Below, one piece after another: positions 11,783-24,225 of a stretch of 64,000 nt of DNA. Each line of letters begins with the position of its first letter. The stretch's first letter is position 1. Source of the DNA: Tribonema minus. Lineage: Eukaryota > Sar > Xanthophyceae > Tribonematales > Tribonemataceae. A program made the translations under genes and the position numbers. The notes below the pieces were generated by a model, which did no database searches, was not told the origin of the DNA, and saw nothing but the letters and a program-made list of their open reading frames with translations. The stretch lies in the NCBI GenBank assembly GCA_017506865.1, contig JAFCMP010000536.1, forward strand, positions 1,054,001-1,118,000. Direction: 5' to 3'.

Positions 11783-13312
11783 GAAGTTGTATATGTGCAT
11801 AATAAGTTGACGTTGTATATGTGCATAATATGTCCTGGACCGCATAAGCTGAGCACACGATAAATCGGGCTTGCAATGACTGAATCTACGGAGGGGCCGG
11901 CGGTTCGGCGCTGGCCGGCGGGGGCCGCGGCACTTGCAACAGTGCGATGCGGCGGTAAGCGCGCTGACGTCGCCATCAGGGGCAATGACGGCGTTCCAGT
12001 TGTCGATCACGACACGTATGAGCGCGCGCTGTAGCGCGAGGGAGGTGCGGCGGCGCCAGAAGGCAACGCGCTGCGCGAGATTGTAGCTGCCGTGCAAGCT
12101 CTGCTCGGCGAGTGCGTGTAGCAGCGCTTGGTTGTCGCGTGACATACTATTAGCGCCGAAGTACCGTACTAGTCAAAAGGCTGCGGAAAATAGGATGTGT
12201 GTAGTGGGGTCCAGGGCCCCTGAGACTACGTATGTGTCTATCTTTTCCTGCGAAGCCGGTTCAAGCACGCGCTGCACATCGCGCGCGCCCCCCTGAGCCT
12301 GACGGAGGCGGGAAGGGCATGAGCTGTCACGTATGGTGACGTCTATGCAACAAGCTACTTCAAAGCCGCCGCGCAGTTTGGTGCACCGGCTTGCTGCTAC
12401 CGCGTCTGCGCTCGGCTGCACTCTAGGGACCGGAAGGCAAACCTGGTTGCTGCCGAAGACGATGTCCATGAACTTGTTGAACCCGTGGCGCGCCGCGTAC
12501 TACTGCTGAGCGGCGGAAGGGGCAAGGGTGTCCCGGTCAAGACCGCGGAGGTGGGCCACCTGCTTGAGCAGCTGAAAGAGAGCTGAGCGCATCTGCGAGC
12601 AAGTTCAAGTTGTGTCGCGTGACGTTAAGCCCTTGTGTGCAGCGGCGCAGGTGGGGGCCTGTATCCACTGGTTTATGGCACTTGGGGCACCGCGCCGCAA
12701 GCGGGGGCGGGGCGCTCCACGCCCAGGTGGCGCCGCAGCGTCTCGCGGAATTCTGGCGGATTTGGTCTCCGCTGGGTCAGTGCTCGGCAATTGCGCCAAG
12801 AAATCCATCATGGCCCGGGGCCCCTAGAGGCGCCGCTGCGCCACGCCGCGACTGCCTCCAACGCATTGGCTGCTTCAAGCCTGCGCAGCTGCGTGGTGGC
12901 GAGCGCTGCGTCTACAGTAGCACCCGCGATAGCGCCGCTTGACGCCGCGGCAGCACGGCGGCTGGGGGGGCCTCAGGCTGGGCAGAGCCTGGCTCGCGCG
13001 CCACTGGCACCGCTGGCGCAGCGTGGCGCACGCCGGCGCGAGCCCGCATGTCCAGCCCCCCAGCTCCGCCTGCCCGTTGCAGCAGATCGCACAGCACCCG
13101 GCATGCGCCGTCGTCTTGGCGCCAGTCCCGGTACCAGACCGAGGGCAGGAGCAGCGGGAGGGCCGCCGCAGCGCCGTCGCTGCCGCTGCGCAGCTGCTGC
13201 AGGCAGGTAGCTAGCTATCTGTGTAAAGGTTAAGCCGTAGCGGGCGTGCTCCGGGACGCGGCTGCGTGCCGCGACTGGAAACGCCGCTAGTGCCGGTCCC
13301 ATGCACTCGAGG
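11783..13312 (-). mobile_element. LINE copy 3 (oldest, degraded)
   Basis: Same LINE family and orientation as copies 1 and 2 but clearly older: many substitutions, small insertions (for example around 12145-12180 and 12500) and deletions break the frame into short pieces. The endonuclease block MDIVFGSNQVCLPV is still readable at about 12430-12469. The 3' end carries extra copies of a 'gttgtatatgtgcataata' phrase (11786-11830). Homology ends abruptly at about 13312, which is a third, different 5' truncation point. Confidence 0.8.
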
Positions 13313-15207
13313 AAAGGAGCTCCTACAAGCGATCAGGCTGTGCTTAGCACATTTTGCACTGACGTTTGTGAGATGCAGACGGCATGCCAGCAGCAACTCT
13401 TTCATGCGCCATGTATCTCACCAGCGCAGCTTTGGTAGCTTAGCTCATGGCGGCGCTGTCAGCTTTGTCCACTGTAGTGCATATGGCAGCGCTCAGCCCA
13501 TTGTTGCATTGCGCAGTAAGCAGAAGCGTGAAGCGTTGCAGGTCCATTGTTGGGTATGTACGCTTTAGACACCACACCGCTTGTATAGCATCAGCAGTGT
13601 AGTATCTGGTGGCAAATGTCGTACAAGTACCGAGATGCGTTGCATCGACAACACCTGGGCGCACAAGCCCACTGGCACCCGCCCACCCTATTGTTCTGTT
13701 AGTACATGCGTAACTTTCCAGTGTGACACAAGCGCTGGGGGAGGAGACAAATTGTGCAGTGCCATCATGTCGGGGGCGCATACAAAGCAGATATCCTGCG
13801 CAGCGCTGCGTCACGTTGGTGGCACATGCATATGTACTGTAGCGGTAGCTGCATAGCGCCATCATGTCGGGTGTGCAGCCAGCACGTGTTCAAGTCCTTT
13901 GCAGCCACAGTGTACTAGTAGCTGATAGACGCCAGGGTGCGCCTCAACCTTGTACATGGCTTATCACTTGTGCGTGGATGCGCCATGCAGGGGGCGTGTG
14001 TTGTGAGGCGACCCTACAGGTTAGAGGGGGCTATATAGCCATATTCTGCCACACTGGCTTCATGCCATATTCTGCCACAGCAGATGCTATCATGCTAATC
14101 ATTCGACACCTGTAAGCATGATTTAAGCCTTAGCGCCTTGCTCTGCTTGCTTGCCAACCATGGTGGCCTACTTGAGTTAGTATGGGAGGTAGGGGGCACA
14201 CCCTTTCTCACGGCATCAGGGGTTATGGCTGGGTCGTAGCAGCTATACGCACTGTCACTACACTTACACATCAGGAGACTGGCACACCCCAGTTCCCACA
14301 TGAATGTCGTACAGGTACCGAGATGCGTTGTATCGACAACACCTGGGCGCACGGTCCTTGAACAATGTGAAATTTAAAGCTTTGCAATTGCGTAAGCGCG
14401 CTGCGAGCACCATCATGACATGCCCATGGGGAGGCATCTACTATAGTAGTACATGTTTTAGTATACTATAGTGTTGAAATGAGTGCTGTTTTGTAGCAGT
14501 CAGGTTGCACTTGAAGTTGTGCACTTGGCGTTGCAGTTTGTTCAAGATCTGTTCGAGATCAGTCCGAGATCCTTTGCATGGCTGACTCAGCAATCCTGAG
14601 CTGGAATGCCCAGGCTTGCTGTGCTTTTGTAACATCACTTCCTGTCTACACACTAGCACGTGTGTGTGAATTCCAGTTGATGCTGTAATGGCTCAAGCTC
14701 AGGTTCCTCGGTACAGTGATCTGCATGATGTCAATGTTGCTACTTTAGTAGTGCAGCAGCCATTACAAATGTCACAATTTTGCTGATCATCACATACGCA
14801 TGCATGCAGATGAGCGCATTGTGTGCACGAACTAAAGGGCCCGTCACTGCAGGGGTATGCCATGGCAATGTGAACCGACTGTGCTTCTGTTTCTGTAGAC
14901 AGTGTCAAAGAAGTTAAGAGTGACTTAAGTGCTCAATTTGTGGCGTACGCGGGTAGCGGACTGAACTACTATAGTATGCCCACGATCTCCCCCCCAGAGC
15001 TCATGCCACTGTGTATACACTGCGCCGTCAGAAGCACTGCTGCAGGAGTCTGGTAGATCACCCATGGCATGATCTGCATACGCCTGGCAGCTGCTGCAGA
15101 GCAATCATTGATGTACAGACGTCTTGCTCACTTGCAGCTACTGTAGTGCCCAGTCGGTGCCGGCATGACAACATGCGCACCGAGCGTAAGCTGAGCCTGT
15201 TACAGTA
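13313..15207. other. Region without assignable genes; contains a diverged direct repeat
   Basis: Short ORFs on both strands, none with a recognisable motif. A phrase of about 50 bp at 13617-13668 recurs with a few changes at 14304-14353 in the same orientation, about 690 bp apart; flanking sequence is not obviously conserved. This could be the ends of a decayed mobile element. Confidence 0.4.
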
Positions 15208-15411
15208 TTACCCCCACCCACATACAGCTAACTTTGAAGACGCCTTTGATGCCATGCTGGTTATCTGCCTTACACACCGTGCCACTGCTGCCAGCTCAGG
15301 ATCCCACCTGACGAATCGGATTTCCGTGCCAGCGCCGTCAATCGTGAACTTGCAGCCGTCGCGTTGGTCGGCGGCGAGGCTCAGCGTAGTCCAATACTTG
15401 TGAACTTGCAT
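15208..15411 (-). CDS. Possible hypothetical coding fragment
   Basis: An open frame with a natural-looking composition, including the phrase FVRWDPELAAVARCVRQI. No family recognised. It lies on the same strand as the similarly coding-like frame at 15848-16090, so both may be remnants of one gene or element. No convincing splice sites link them. Confidence 0.25.
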   Translation of the reverse strand: MQVHKYWTTLSLAADQRDGCKFTIDGAGTEIRFVRWDPELAAVARCVRQITSMASKASSKLAVCGWG

Positions 15412-15847
15412 TTATCGCAGCCCAAGGGAGGCCAGGTTGCCTAGGCAATCAAAAAGTTTGTTTCAACGCAGCTGCCTAGTAGTCTGCACTGCGCCCTACT
15501 AGTAGTACTACTAGTAGTACCTGTGCAACGTTGTTGGACATGCGTCCAGGTTCACGTTGAACGCGCCCTCCCAAGGGTCACCAGCGGCAACGTTGCCGTC
15601 CTAGCGCACGAGGTGCTGCAGGCGCTGCTCGCGGCCGCGCGCCTCCCCTACGATTGCAGGTGATGGCGCAGCACGACCTCCACTCCGTGAAGCTCAGCGG
15701 TCGGCAATGACATCATTGGCAGTGAGTGAGCCGGGCGATCGGCTGTGCTTCACGTTAAGTCTTAGAGCAGGTAGCGGGCAAATCAGCCGGCAGCGTGCCG
15801 GGCGGTCCCTCGCTGTCGCTGATGGGGTCACGGCACCGACTCGTGTG

Positions 15848-16090
15848 TCACTGGGACAGCTTGACGAGGTGAATTGTGACGCGTGTGGGGCCCTTCTGCA
15901 TGTCGATGACCAGCACACCAGATTGCACCGGCTTGTCGCCGAAGACGCCTGGGCCGACAGCGAGGACCCAATCGCCAAGGCCCGGCCACTGGCAGCGGTC
16001 GAGCAGTTTCAACAGCGTCCGCCTCCGAAGTGGTGTGCCGAACGTAGGTGAAGTTGGGTTGAGGTCGACGTCTCCGGTGGCAGCATGCAC
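15848..16090 (-). CDS. Possible hypothetical coding fragment
   Basis: Frame of 80 residues with a plausible globular composition, including DVDLNPTSPTFGTPLRR, a short Leu-rich stretch, and a hydrophobic/basic end. GC content is locally raised as in other coding parts of the window. Not recognised; it may be part of a decayed mobile element next to the LINE fragment at 16200. Confidence 0.3.
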   Translation of the reverse strand: MHAATGDVDLNPTSPTFGTPLRRRTLLKLLDRCQWPGLGDWVLAVGPGVFGDKPVQSGVLVIDMQKGPTRVTIHLVKLSQ

Positions 16091-16199
16091 GGGCGGCGCA
16101 TGGTACTACCACAAACGCTCACCTTCCACGCAGTGTGTGCCACGGCAAGCCGAAAGTGCGCGCGAGCGCCTTGTTCAAGTTGTCCCGCAGCACACGGCG

Positions 16200-16455
16200 T
16201 CGAGCGCGACGCAGCGCGTGCCGCTGAGCATCAAGCGGCGCTCTCGCGTGTGCTAGATGCACCGCTCGCCGGCTGGAGACAGCAGATGCGCTGGAGGCAG
16301 TCAAGGCATGGCGCAGCGGCGCCTCTAAGAGGGGCATGGGTTTCTTGGCGCAATTGCCAAGCACTGACCCAGTAGAGACCATGTTATCGCCAACTTTGAA
16401 ATTTGCAAGGCGCTGCAGCACCACCTGGGCGTGGAGCACCCCGCCCCGCTGCCGC
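16200..16455 (+). mobile_element. Small inverted LINE fragment
   Basis: This stretch matches the linker to zinc-knuckle part of the 7.6-13.3 kb LINE but on the opposite strand. It decodes to the same phrases with changes and a small internal insertion: the segments equivalent to LSRVLDAALA, GFLAQLPSTDP and HLGVEHPAP are recognisable. It is a dispersed, degraded fragment of the same family about 3 kb from the array. Confidence 0.7.
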
Positions 16456-16837
16456 GAATTTTAGCTGTGCCTGTTAGGGGTGACAGTTGTCATGGCTGTG
16501 GCAACGTTTGCAGTGTGCTGATAACACTCAGTGTCACTGTCATATGTTTGCATACTGTAACAGTCTGCCACACAGATCAGTGCTCACTCTGGAGGTGCTC
16601 ACGTGAAACACTACGACAAGGCCTCACACACTGTGGCATGCGCTTGCGAGAGGGCAGCAGGACAAGCTGCAGGTAGGGAACGTACTACTAGTAGACAGCG
16701 ATGTATACAGCCAGCAGATGTACGCCGTACAACACATCAAACATTGTATACGCCGGAATTTATACACATATGAACGTTCGCATCCCTACTCAAGGTGCAT
16801 TGTCGTGAGTCAGACACACCACAGCTCGTGTTGAAAA

Positions 16838-17651
16838 CATGAAGCCCTTCCACATGAGGCCTAGCGCCATGCTGGAACCAGGTGTGCACACCATGCTTAG
16901 CCCACGACAGGTGGAAGAGCTAGCTGATCGCGAGAAGTTGTACACAGTTCTAGAGCGCCAAGCGGGCCCCAATGGCTCGTGGCAATACAAAATTTAATGC
17001 AGTCCATAGATGGCAAGTCACATGCGTGGGTGTCAGAGGATGACATGCTGCAAGAATTCGTTAGTGACGCCATGGATGTTGGACGCTTTTCACGCGCTCT
17101 ACGAGCTGTGCAACGAAGGAAGGTTGCCAGCATATGCCATTAGGCCCACACCGAAGGAGGATGCTGGCATGCGCCGAGAGGGCGCGCTGCAACTCTATCC
17201 CATCGGCACAGCGCTGGTCAGGGAGCATAGAGCGGAGGGGGGCGGCCCGATCACTTGCGTGTGGGGGGCCATTAAGAACTTTGTATCACCGTATTGGAGG
17301 ATTAGATGTGAAGATGGTGAGTGGGAACAGATGACCCGTACACAGGTCAAGTCTGCCATACAATTGGCAGAGGCAGTGCGTGACAAAGCCAAGAGGTTGC
17401 AGACGCAAAGTGCGTCGGACAGCGCCAGTAGCGCAAGTCCCAACTCTCAGGTCACGCGAGATCTGTCAACATCCCAAACTAGTTCTGAGGCAAGCCCAGT
17501 CCAAAATTCTGCTCAGCCGCAGATCTCACTGGTAAGACTACCCAGACTGCCATCTGATTTCGGATTAGAGTTTGGGGGTAAAGATATGATATCACTTTCC
17601 AACAGGCTGGAGCCGCGGCGTCCTAGGAGACAGGTCGCAGTTCACGTTTGA
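16838..17651 (+). pseudogene. Remnant ORF region with a YWR.R.EDG motif
   Basis: The longest frame (17010-17651) contains VSPYWRIRCEDGEWEQM followed by a helical stretch and a Ser/Thr-rich tail. The pattern YWRVRxEDGDxE is common in small Tudor-like modules of algal mobile-element and host proteins. That is general family knowledge, not a search result. Neighbouring coding-like pieces just upstream lie in other frames, so this looks like the worn remains of a gene or element rather than an intact gene. Family and age uncertain. Confidence 0.35.
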
Positions 17652-20236
17652 CGTGCTGTTCGATGGTGAGAAGACAGTCAGGCGCATGCGCTTACGTCCA
17701 GGTAACTACCACACGCCAAAATGGACAGTCCATACTCGTCATGGAACATGCTCGCCGCTCGCCATACACCCTCAGAGGAGAGTGCGAAATAGTTGTGGGG
17801 ACTCAAAATAGAGTCAAAGCTGAGGCCGGCAACTCCCGTTTCCTGAAGAGAGGATTCCCCTTACTAGCAGGTTTGCCTCCCAGGTTTTTACTGGGGTTTC
17901 CAACCAGTCAAAGATTGGCCTCCATGCTCACTCGTGCACCAAGTGCGAGCATGCTGCAACTATGCAAGGGACTGCGATCTACTGCGTCAAGTTGAACTCT
18001 GCATTGAGGATGCTCAGCAAAGAAGGGGGATCTGATACGGCGTGGGGGTGAATTCAGACAGGCAGTTACAGACAGTTACACCTCATCAGCACAGGTCTCA
18101 GTAGACCTGTGTAGTCAGTGTAGATCTTGACATGTGATTGAGAGCTGGCCTGACCTTAGTTGAAGGCAGGTGCAACTAGTTGGGTCACATGCATGCCAAA
18201 GGGCACATCAAAGTAGTATGCACTGCATAAGAACCTCTCCTGCAAGCAGCAAGCATCAGCCTTGCTGCACCAGCCATCGCCAGCCCCCCAAGCCTTTCGT
18301 CTCGCCGCAGCAGAACAAGACATCCGGTGAGCGCATCGCGTTTCCTTTTGCACGGACATCATTTGAGTTCTCTGAAGCGTGTCCACCTGTTTTGCTCTTC
18401 CAGCTTGCTTGTTTGCATTCATGGCAGCATCACAAGGTAAGCTGCTTCACATGCATGCCGGCGTACATGTAGTGGGGGCCCATTCTGAGCCTCAATGCAA
18501 CTGGTAAACCCTGGCTCCGCGCACTATATGCGACTCTGGTGACTCTGGTGCATATTTGGCAAGGTCTGTTAAAGTTTGTCACAGTTTGAGGCAGCTTGAA
18601 TTTTGTGTAAAGCAGTTTTCACAGCTGCTGATGGCAAGAGCATAATATGCCTGTCACCACCGCTGCCGTACAACCAGTAGTTGGTGGCTTCGCAGGGGCT
18701 TGGAGGGGGAGTATCAGGTTGACGCGTACGTCGAGACGCCCAAAAGGCACTTCAGCAATTCACAGTGTACGCTTTACTTTGACTGGCACTGCATGCATGA
18801 GCATGCCGTATGATGCGTTGAAGCTACAAGATCCGTTGGTGTTTTACTTGGACAAGACCGGCTTGATGAGCCACAGCCCTGATGATACATGTGGCATGCT
18901 GAGGTCAGAGGTCTACTGGGTTGTGTATGCAGTGCTGCCCTCACTTGCTGAAGTGTGATCATGCCTTATGCAATGACTCCGACTGGGGAACATGGTCTCC
19001 CCACTGCCTTGCATGCGTGCTAAGATGGGCCCTGTGCGGCGCGCCACAAGCGTTCATACTGTGGGTCTTGCATGCTCGTACATCTTTCACAGTGTTCCAC
19101 TATGGACCCTACACAGTGTGTATACCTTCCAGAGGCTCCCCCGTGCGGGGCCCTCAGGCTGTGCCGACTCAGTTTCCCCAAAATATGCCACCAGTGGTGC
19201 CCGTTTTTCTTGTGCAGCGCCCCTCCCCCTTCCTCCCCCCCCCCCCCCAAAAAAACAAACCCTGGCACAAGTGGCACATACACAGATGCCATTGTTAACA
19301 CAGATGGTATTGTTAACATCGTTAACACATGCAGTAACAAGCTGCGCAACGCCCCAACAGCTCAAGCGGCAGCATGTTGTGGCACACGAGCATTGCAATA
19401 TAAAAGCCCAGAGGAGCCTTACTCAAGCGAAACTTGTGACTGCAGGTCCCATACTCCCACAGTAGCCCCAACATTAGCAAGCGAGGGTCAGGCGATGACG
19501 CGTAGAAATGATTACTCAATTAAGGGAAAGCAGATGGGCAGTTTTGGCATAAAGGATGGCCAATTTGAGGTGCTTGAAAACATGATCATTTCGTTCCAAA
19601 ATGTACTAAGCTCAAGCAGAACTACCTTCAGCAGAGCAACGGTCCACCGCCAGTGGACAGCTGCTTTTCAAAAGAACAAAAATGCAACCATAACCATCAC
19701 CATGGCCCAATCTCCATGCCTGTTTGACATGTCAAGACTGTACACGTGTGCAGTCTGAGACTGGTACAGACCGCCGGCAGGTATGCGAGTTACCTACCCA
19801 CTGCGGTATGTTGGCTGGCGTGAAGCAGAAAACAATTATAGGCCGCTCTGTCCCTTTCCACAGGTGCAGCAGCTGGTAGAACCAGTATGCAAGTGCCCGT
19901 TGCTGCAATTCAAGTGGCGCCTCGCAAGCCCCCGGCTCTGATTGATGTCCGGTCAAAAACCCCAGCTGCCAAATGCGGCATGTACATGAGCCCACGTATC
20001 AGCTGGTGAGAGCAGCAACGGAAAACAAAAATATGAGTGTACTGTCACGGAGTACAGACTTCCTCACCACACGGCAAGCGACTGCCCTACGTTACAAGGA
20101 AAACATATGCCTACTAGTAGTACCAGGCACAGGTGCATCTCTCAGAGTTTGCACAGCTCACGACCTTCGTCGAGTGCCTGAACTATGACCAATGTCCGCA
20201 CCCCCAAAGGTCAGGGCAGCTCAGCTAAAACAGCAA
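17652..20236. other. Region without supported genes
   Basis: Only short overlapping ORFs are seen. A homopolymer block (C then A) lies at about 19231-19256. The stretch at 18640-18960 has somewhat coding-like frames but no motif or splice evidence. Confidence 0.35.
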
Positions 20237-22134
20237 CTACCGCGTCCTGACCCGCACGTACCCAACGGGCACCTGCACAACCAGGCCGCCGTGCGGCGCG
20301 TGCCGGCTGGCTGGTATGGCGACCTCAGCGCCAGTGCTCAGCAGCCGGGCCGGCACCGCGCACTCGGGCAGGTACCAGCCGCTCTTGTAGTGCAGGAGCT
20401 TGTAGCCGCGCGTCGGCCGCACGTAACCGACAAACGCCGCGTCGCCGACCGCGGCCACGATGGCGCCAGCGGGCGCGGGGGCGGCGGCGCCGCGCCCGTG
20501 GTACACCCTCAGCCACGTGTTGAGGTGCACCAGGGCGCTGTGCTCGGCGCTCGCGGCGGCGCGGAAGGCGGCCAGGGAGAGCGCCGGGTCGTGCACGAAG
20601 AGCACCTCCACGGCGCACTCGACGAGGGCGTGGCAGCGGGGGCGGGCGCTCTTGGCGTCGGTGCTGAGCTCGCGCTTGGCCGCTGCGTGAGCCATCTCCT
20701 GAGGGGGGCAGATACCAAGGGGGGAGGGGAAGATAGGGGGTTAATGAGTGAAATATGATATTTTGCGCTGCCATGACCGGATGCACGAGTCTTCTTGTGC
20801 ACTGCATGGATGTGAACGGCAACGTTTTGGAGTGCAGGTTGCGTTGCAACTGAGTTTTGAAAGAGCACTGACGACATGGAAGTCATTAGCCAATGTAATG
20901 CCCCAGTTGTGTTGTGATACAACATGGGAGGAGCAGCTTGGAACTGATGTTGCTGGCTGCATTCATGCAAGCACTGCACATCAGGTGTGCTACGCTTGGT
21001 TGTATACGCTGAGTGCTTCTGTTGCGCCTGTCTGATTGGCGGCAAGGTAGCTAGCTGTGAATCATCAGGTCATCGTTGTAAAGTACAGTATAATAACTAC
21101 TAGTAGTACTCCTGCAAGCTTCAAGTTCTTCAAGTAGATCATATGAAGGATCGGCCCAATGCAATGAAACACGTCACTGCAGACTTCCAAACACTCACCG
21201 TGGCAACGTCCCAAGCGTGCTTGAAGGCGTCGTCGCTCAGCCCCGAAACGCCAAGCTGATCGAACACCGCGGTGCGGAGCGCTGCCAGATGGTCGCCGTC
21301 CTTCACACCCGACAGCAGCTGCGCGTACCGGCCGGGCGCGTAAGATTCGATGAAGCGCCGCAGCGGCTCCATCGTGCCCGGCACTGCGGCCACGCCCGCC
21401 CTGTAGCGGCGCAGCATGACGTCATTGTCAAGCTCGTGACGGGCGCTGCTGCTGCTGTCGCTGTCGACGCTGTCGGCGTCGCTGCCGCCGACGCTGCCGC
21501 TGCTGCTGGCGCTGCTGGTGCTGCTGCTGACAACGTCCGCGCTTCCGGACTCGATGGCTTTGATGTGGCCGCTGCGGCTGCCGCCGCGGGTGCTGCTGGA
21601 GCTGCGCAGGGCAAGTGGCGCAGCTTGCGCCGTTGCTGGCGATGCTCGCCTCGCTGCTTTCAACAGCAGCTGGGTGCCTGATGCTTGCGGTGCGGGGGCT
21701 GCTGATCTGCGCTGCCATTCAAGCAACACGTACTGCACCGGAGGCACATTGTCAAGTAGACAGCAGAAGAGCGCAGCGTCATTCGCGTGTCGAGTTGGAG
21801 GTTGGCACGAGAATGAGGTGAAGCCCGTGCGGAGAGTGCAGCACTGCAGCTCCGAAGCTTGAATGACAGCCATGACATTCTGTGTGCGCATGTCTTTCAG
21901 AAGTTCGTCAAACAGCCCACACAATGGCATGCGCCACTCAGCACAGTGACTGACAACAATCCATGCCAAGTGCCATTTGAGCAAGAGTGAATCCTTTGCA
22001 CAACTGCATCGCAGCTGCTGCTGCCGGTACAATGGACTGGAGCTTGCGAATGAACAGCATAGCCCTGCTGGCGGGGGCAGGGCGGGGGGGGGGGGCGGGG
22101 GGGAGGACTTACGCGCACACAGCATTCTCACCAA
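20237..22134 (-). CDS. Paralogue A of an unrecognised two-domain family (partial model)
   Basis: Two exons are supported: an upstream exon ending at 21199 (open back to about 22130, true start not placed) and a last exon 20237-20698, joined GTGAGT/CTCAG in phase 0. The upstream exon has a Ser/Asp-rich linker (DADSVDSDSSSSARHE) and then a conserved block beginning EPLRRFIESYAPGRYAQLL. The last exon encodes ALSLAAFRAAASAEHSAL, an Ala/Pro linker, and a C-terminal block GYKLLHYKSGWYLPECAV ending with PVGYVRVRTR and a stop. The gene at 24226-25747 has the same order of blocks and the same intron position. I do not recognise the family. A repetitive Ser/Ala region and possible missing 5' exons make the N-terminus unreliable. 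Confidence 0.6.
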
Positions 22135-24225
22135 AAAGATTTACTAAGTAGTACTCTGCTGCCCATTATGGCATGGTGCCAGCTTGTTTAAGTATACATG
22201 GCCCCTACGTTACAAGCGAACACTCGACCATAATCATTATTCAAAATAAGTACAGGATCCTACTTTTTATTTAAAAAACTTCAAAAAAGTACTTGCTTTG
22301 AAGTACTTGAAGCTTCTGATTTTTAAGTTGTCTTGACGAAGCATACCGTGGCGCGCTGGTCGACATGACATCTGCAAATTCCTGCTTTTGGTGTAGTCAG
22401 CCTATAGACAGAACCATACATAGGCTGACCATGGATTGCAGAGCAGACACAGCTATGCACGCTGGAGGCATGTGAGTAGTGGCTCAGCTGATCAGGTCCT
22501 GTCCGCGGGTTCAGAAACTAATTACAGAGGGATACCCCCCCGGTGAGCTCCGTGGCCGACCTTCTCTCTTACTGGAGTGTGCATTGGTCCATACATCTGT
22601 GATCGGTTGCTTTCTGGGCTTTGTACGGATTGATGTAGCAATTCCGTTAGTGTGCACATGCACTTTGAACATCTGGCAATTGCTTAAGCTGAGCCTAAGC
22701 TTGCCACACCTTCTTAAAGGTGGCACAAAGGTGGCACTAGCTCCACATCTCACACAAGGTGATGAAGGTAAGTTGTGTTCAGCAGAACTAATGATGATGG
22801 GAGTGATTTATCAGTAGAGTCTAAAGCAAGCTTGACATGGCAGGTGACTGGTCTGGCACTCTGTGCGCGAATGTCGCTCACACAACACAGTACCGACGAG
22901 TGATGGCTGCTTCTGTTTCTAGCAGTGGATTGTGCTGGTAGACATGACCGAAAGCAGGCATACTCTGCCATCTGACAAACTCACCACTAACAAGGTCCCA
23001 AACACGAAGGAGCCCCAGCTGAAGTCCATGTTGACTTTGAAGAATTGAGTAAACTCAGGCGCTGCGGATGCTGCGGATGCGGTCGCCAGGCTTTTGGTTG
23101 ACCAAACGATGTTTGTATCGCCTAGCGACCTAGACACAACCACCGCAGCTGTCGCTAGAATACGCGGAGCGCCATATGCAGGTGAGATCATCGCACCAGC
23201 ACTACCACTCGCCGTGCTCTCTGCCAGGCTGCGTTGCTGCCAAGCAGTCCTCTTGAAGGCGGGACCGGGATTGTGTGATGCATGTGCAACATTTCTGCGG
23301 GCGCTGCCTCAGTGAATCGGCGGCACCAGCGAGTGCATTGGGTCAAGGCAAAGTACGTCAATGTGCCCTGCCACCAGCGCGCCATCAGACCCGAAGACCA
23401 ATCCGCGACCATGCCCGGGAACGCTTGGAGGGAGGTGGTACATCGCGTGATCGTGATGGAAACATCAAGCTGCGCTGGCGCTTGCTCTGGCAGCTCTTTG
23501 CCTGACCATATGTAGCTGTTGATGCCGCGAACCAGCTCTTTCCTCTTATCTTTGTTGACCACTCACTTGCGCGGCTTCACCTGCTGCAATCACCGAGTGT
23601 GCAAGCACTTCAGGAAGGCCGCGGCATAGCGGCATAGCGGCGAGGAAGGCCGCATAGCATCGCTCCTGTCGGTGCCGACTGCACGAGGCTTCGCATCGAT
23701 CTTGCGCGACCACATCATTCGTCATGTCAACCGGCGCCGTGATCACGGCAGCGGCGGCAGCGGCTGCAGCGCCTGCGTGCATTGACGTATGGGGCTCCTT
23801 CCTCTGCTTCCTCCTTGGGGCCTTTCTGACGGTGAGAATGGCGTGCAGGTTGGACCGTATTTCGATGCAACAAGCCATTCAAAAGTTTAGTCAACTTTGA
23901 CGCTCTTGCATCGGGCGTCTCCAAGTGTCGTCCTTGTGTAATTGACATGTTGTTGGCACCGATTCTTGATTTGTCGTAAGATGTGTGGTGACAGCGGCTT
24001 CAGCTGAGTCGCCCCACCCCTTCTTGAAAATGCACTATGCTGCTACATGATGCATGGCCCTGTACGAGGGCCAACCGTTCGAATTCAGTCAGTTCAAGTG
24101 CAGTTAGGCTTGGCAGCCGTCTGCCCCGACATGACTTCCAAAAACATAATAGTGTGCATAGTCTACACGTCACCAACACCACCACATTCTGGTGGGCTGT
24201 GCTGTCTCCTTCTCTTTTTTGACAG
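22135..24225. other. Interval between divergent paralogues
   Basis: If both neighbours start near here this would be a shared divergent promoter region, but upstream exons of either gene could also lie inside. A GC-skewed G tract is at 22081-22107 just to the left. Two minus-strand frames (about 22987-23180 and 23546-23800) look coding-like; the first is listed separately. The phrases 'ggcatagcggcatagcgg' (23620-23640) and a (GCGGCA)n run (about 23746-23765) are local simple repeats. Confidence 0.3.
22987..23180 (-). CDS. Possible internal exon of unknown gene
   Basis: Minus-strand frame including SRSLGDTNIVWSTKSLATAS and FFKVNMDFSWGSFVFGTLL, ending at a GTGAGT donor. The Ser/Ala/Arg-rich first part followed by a hydrophobic aromatic segment could be a targeting peptide plus membrane segment, but this is guesswork. 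It could be a 5' exon of the paralogue at 20237-22134, which is on the same strand. Confidence 0.3.

Noticed and set aside
10177-11985. A 602-codon open frame as a distinct protein
   Set aside because: It runs by chance from the degraded 3' part of LINE copy 3 across the junction into copy 2.
7636-13312. Identification of the LINE array as Zepp
   Set aside because: The nested layout is similar, but the coding motifs (zinc knuckle, RHN, restriction-like nuclease) are of the R2/NeSL kind, whereas Zepp carries an APE-type endonuclease.
23188-23562. Minus-strand 124-codon frame between the paralogues
   Set aside because: Composition is only weakly coding-like, no motif or paired splice sites were found, and overlapping plus-strand frames are equally good.
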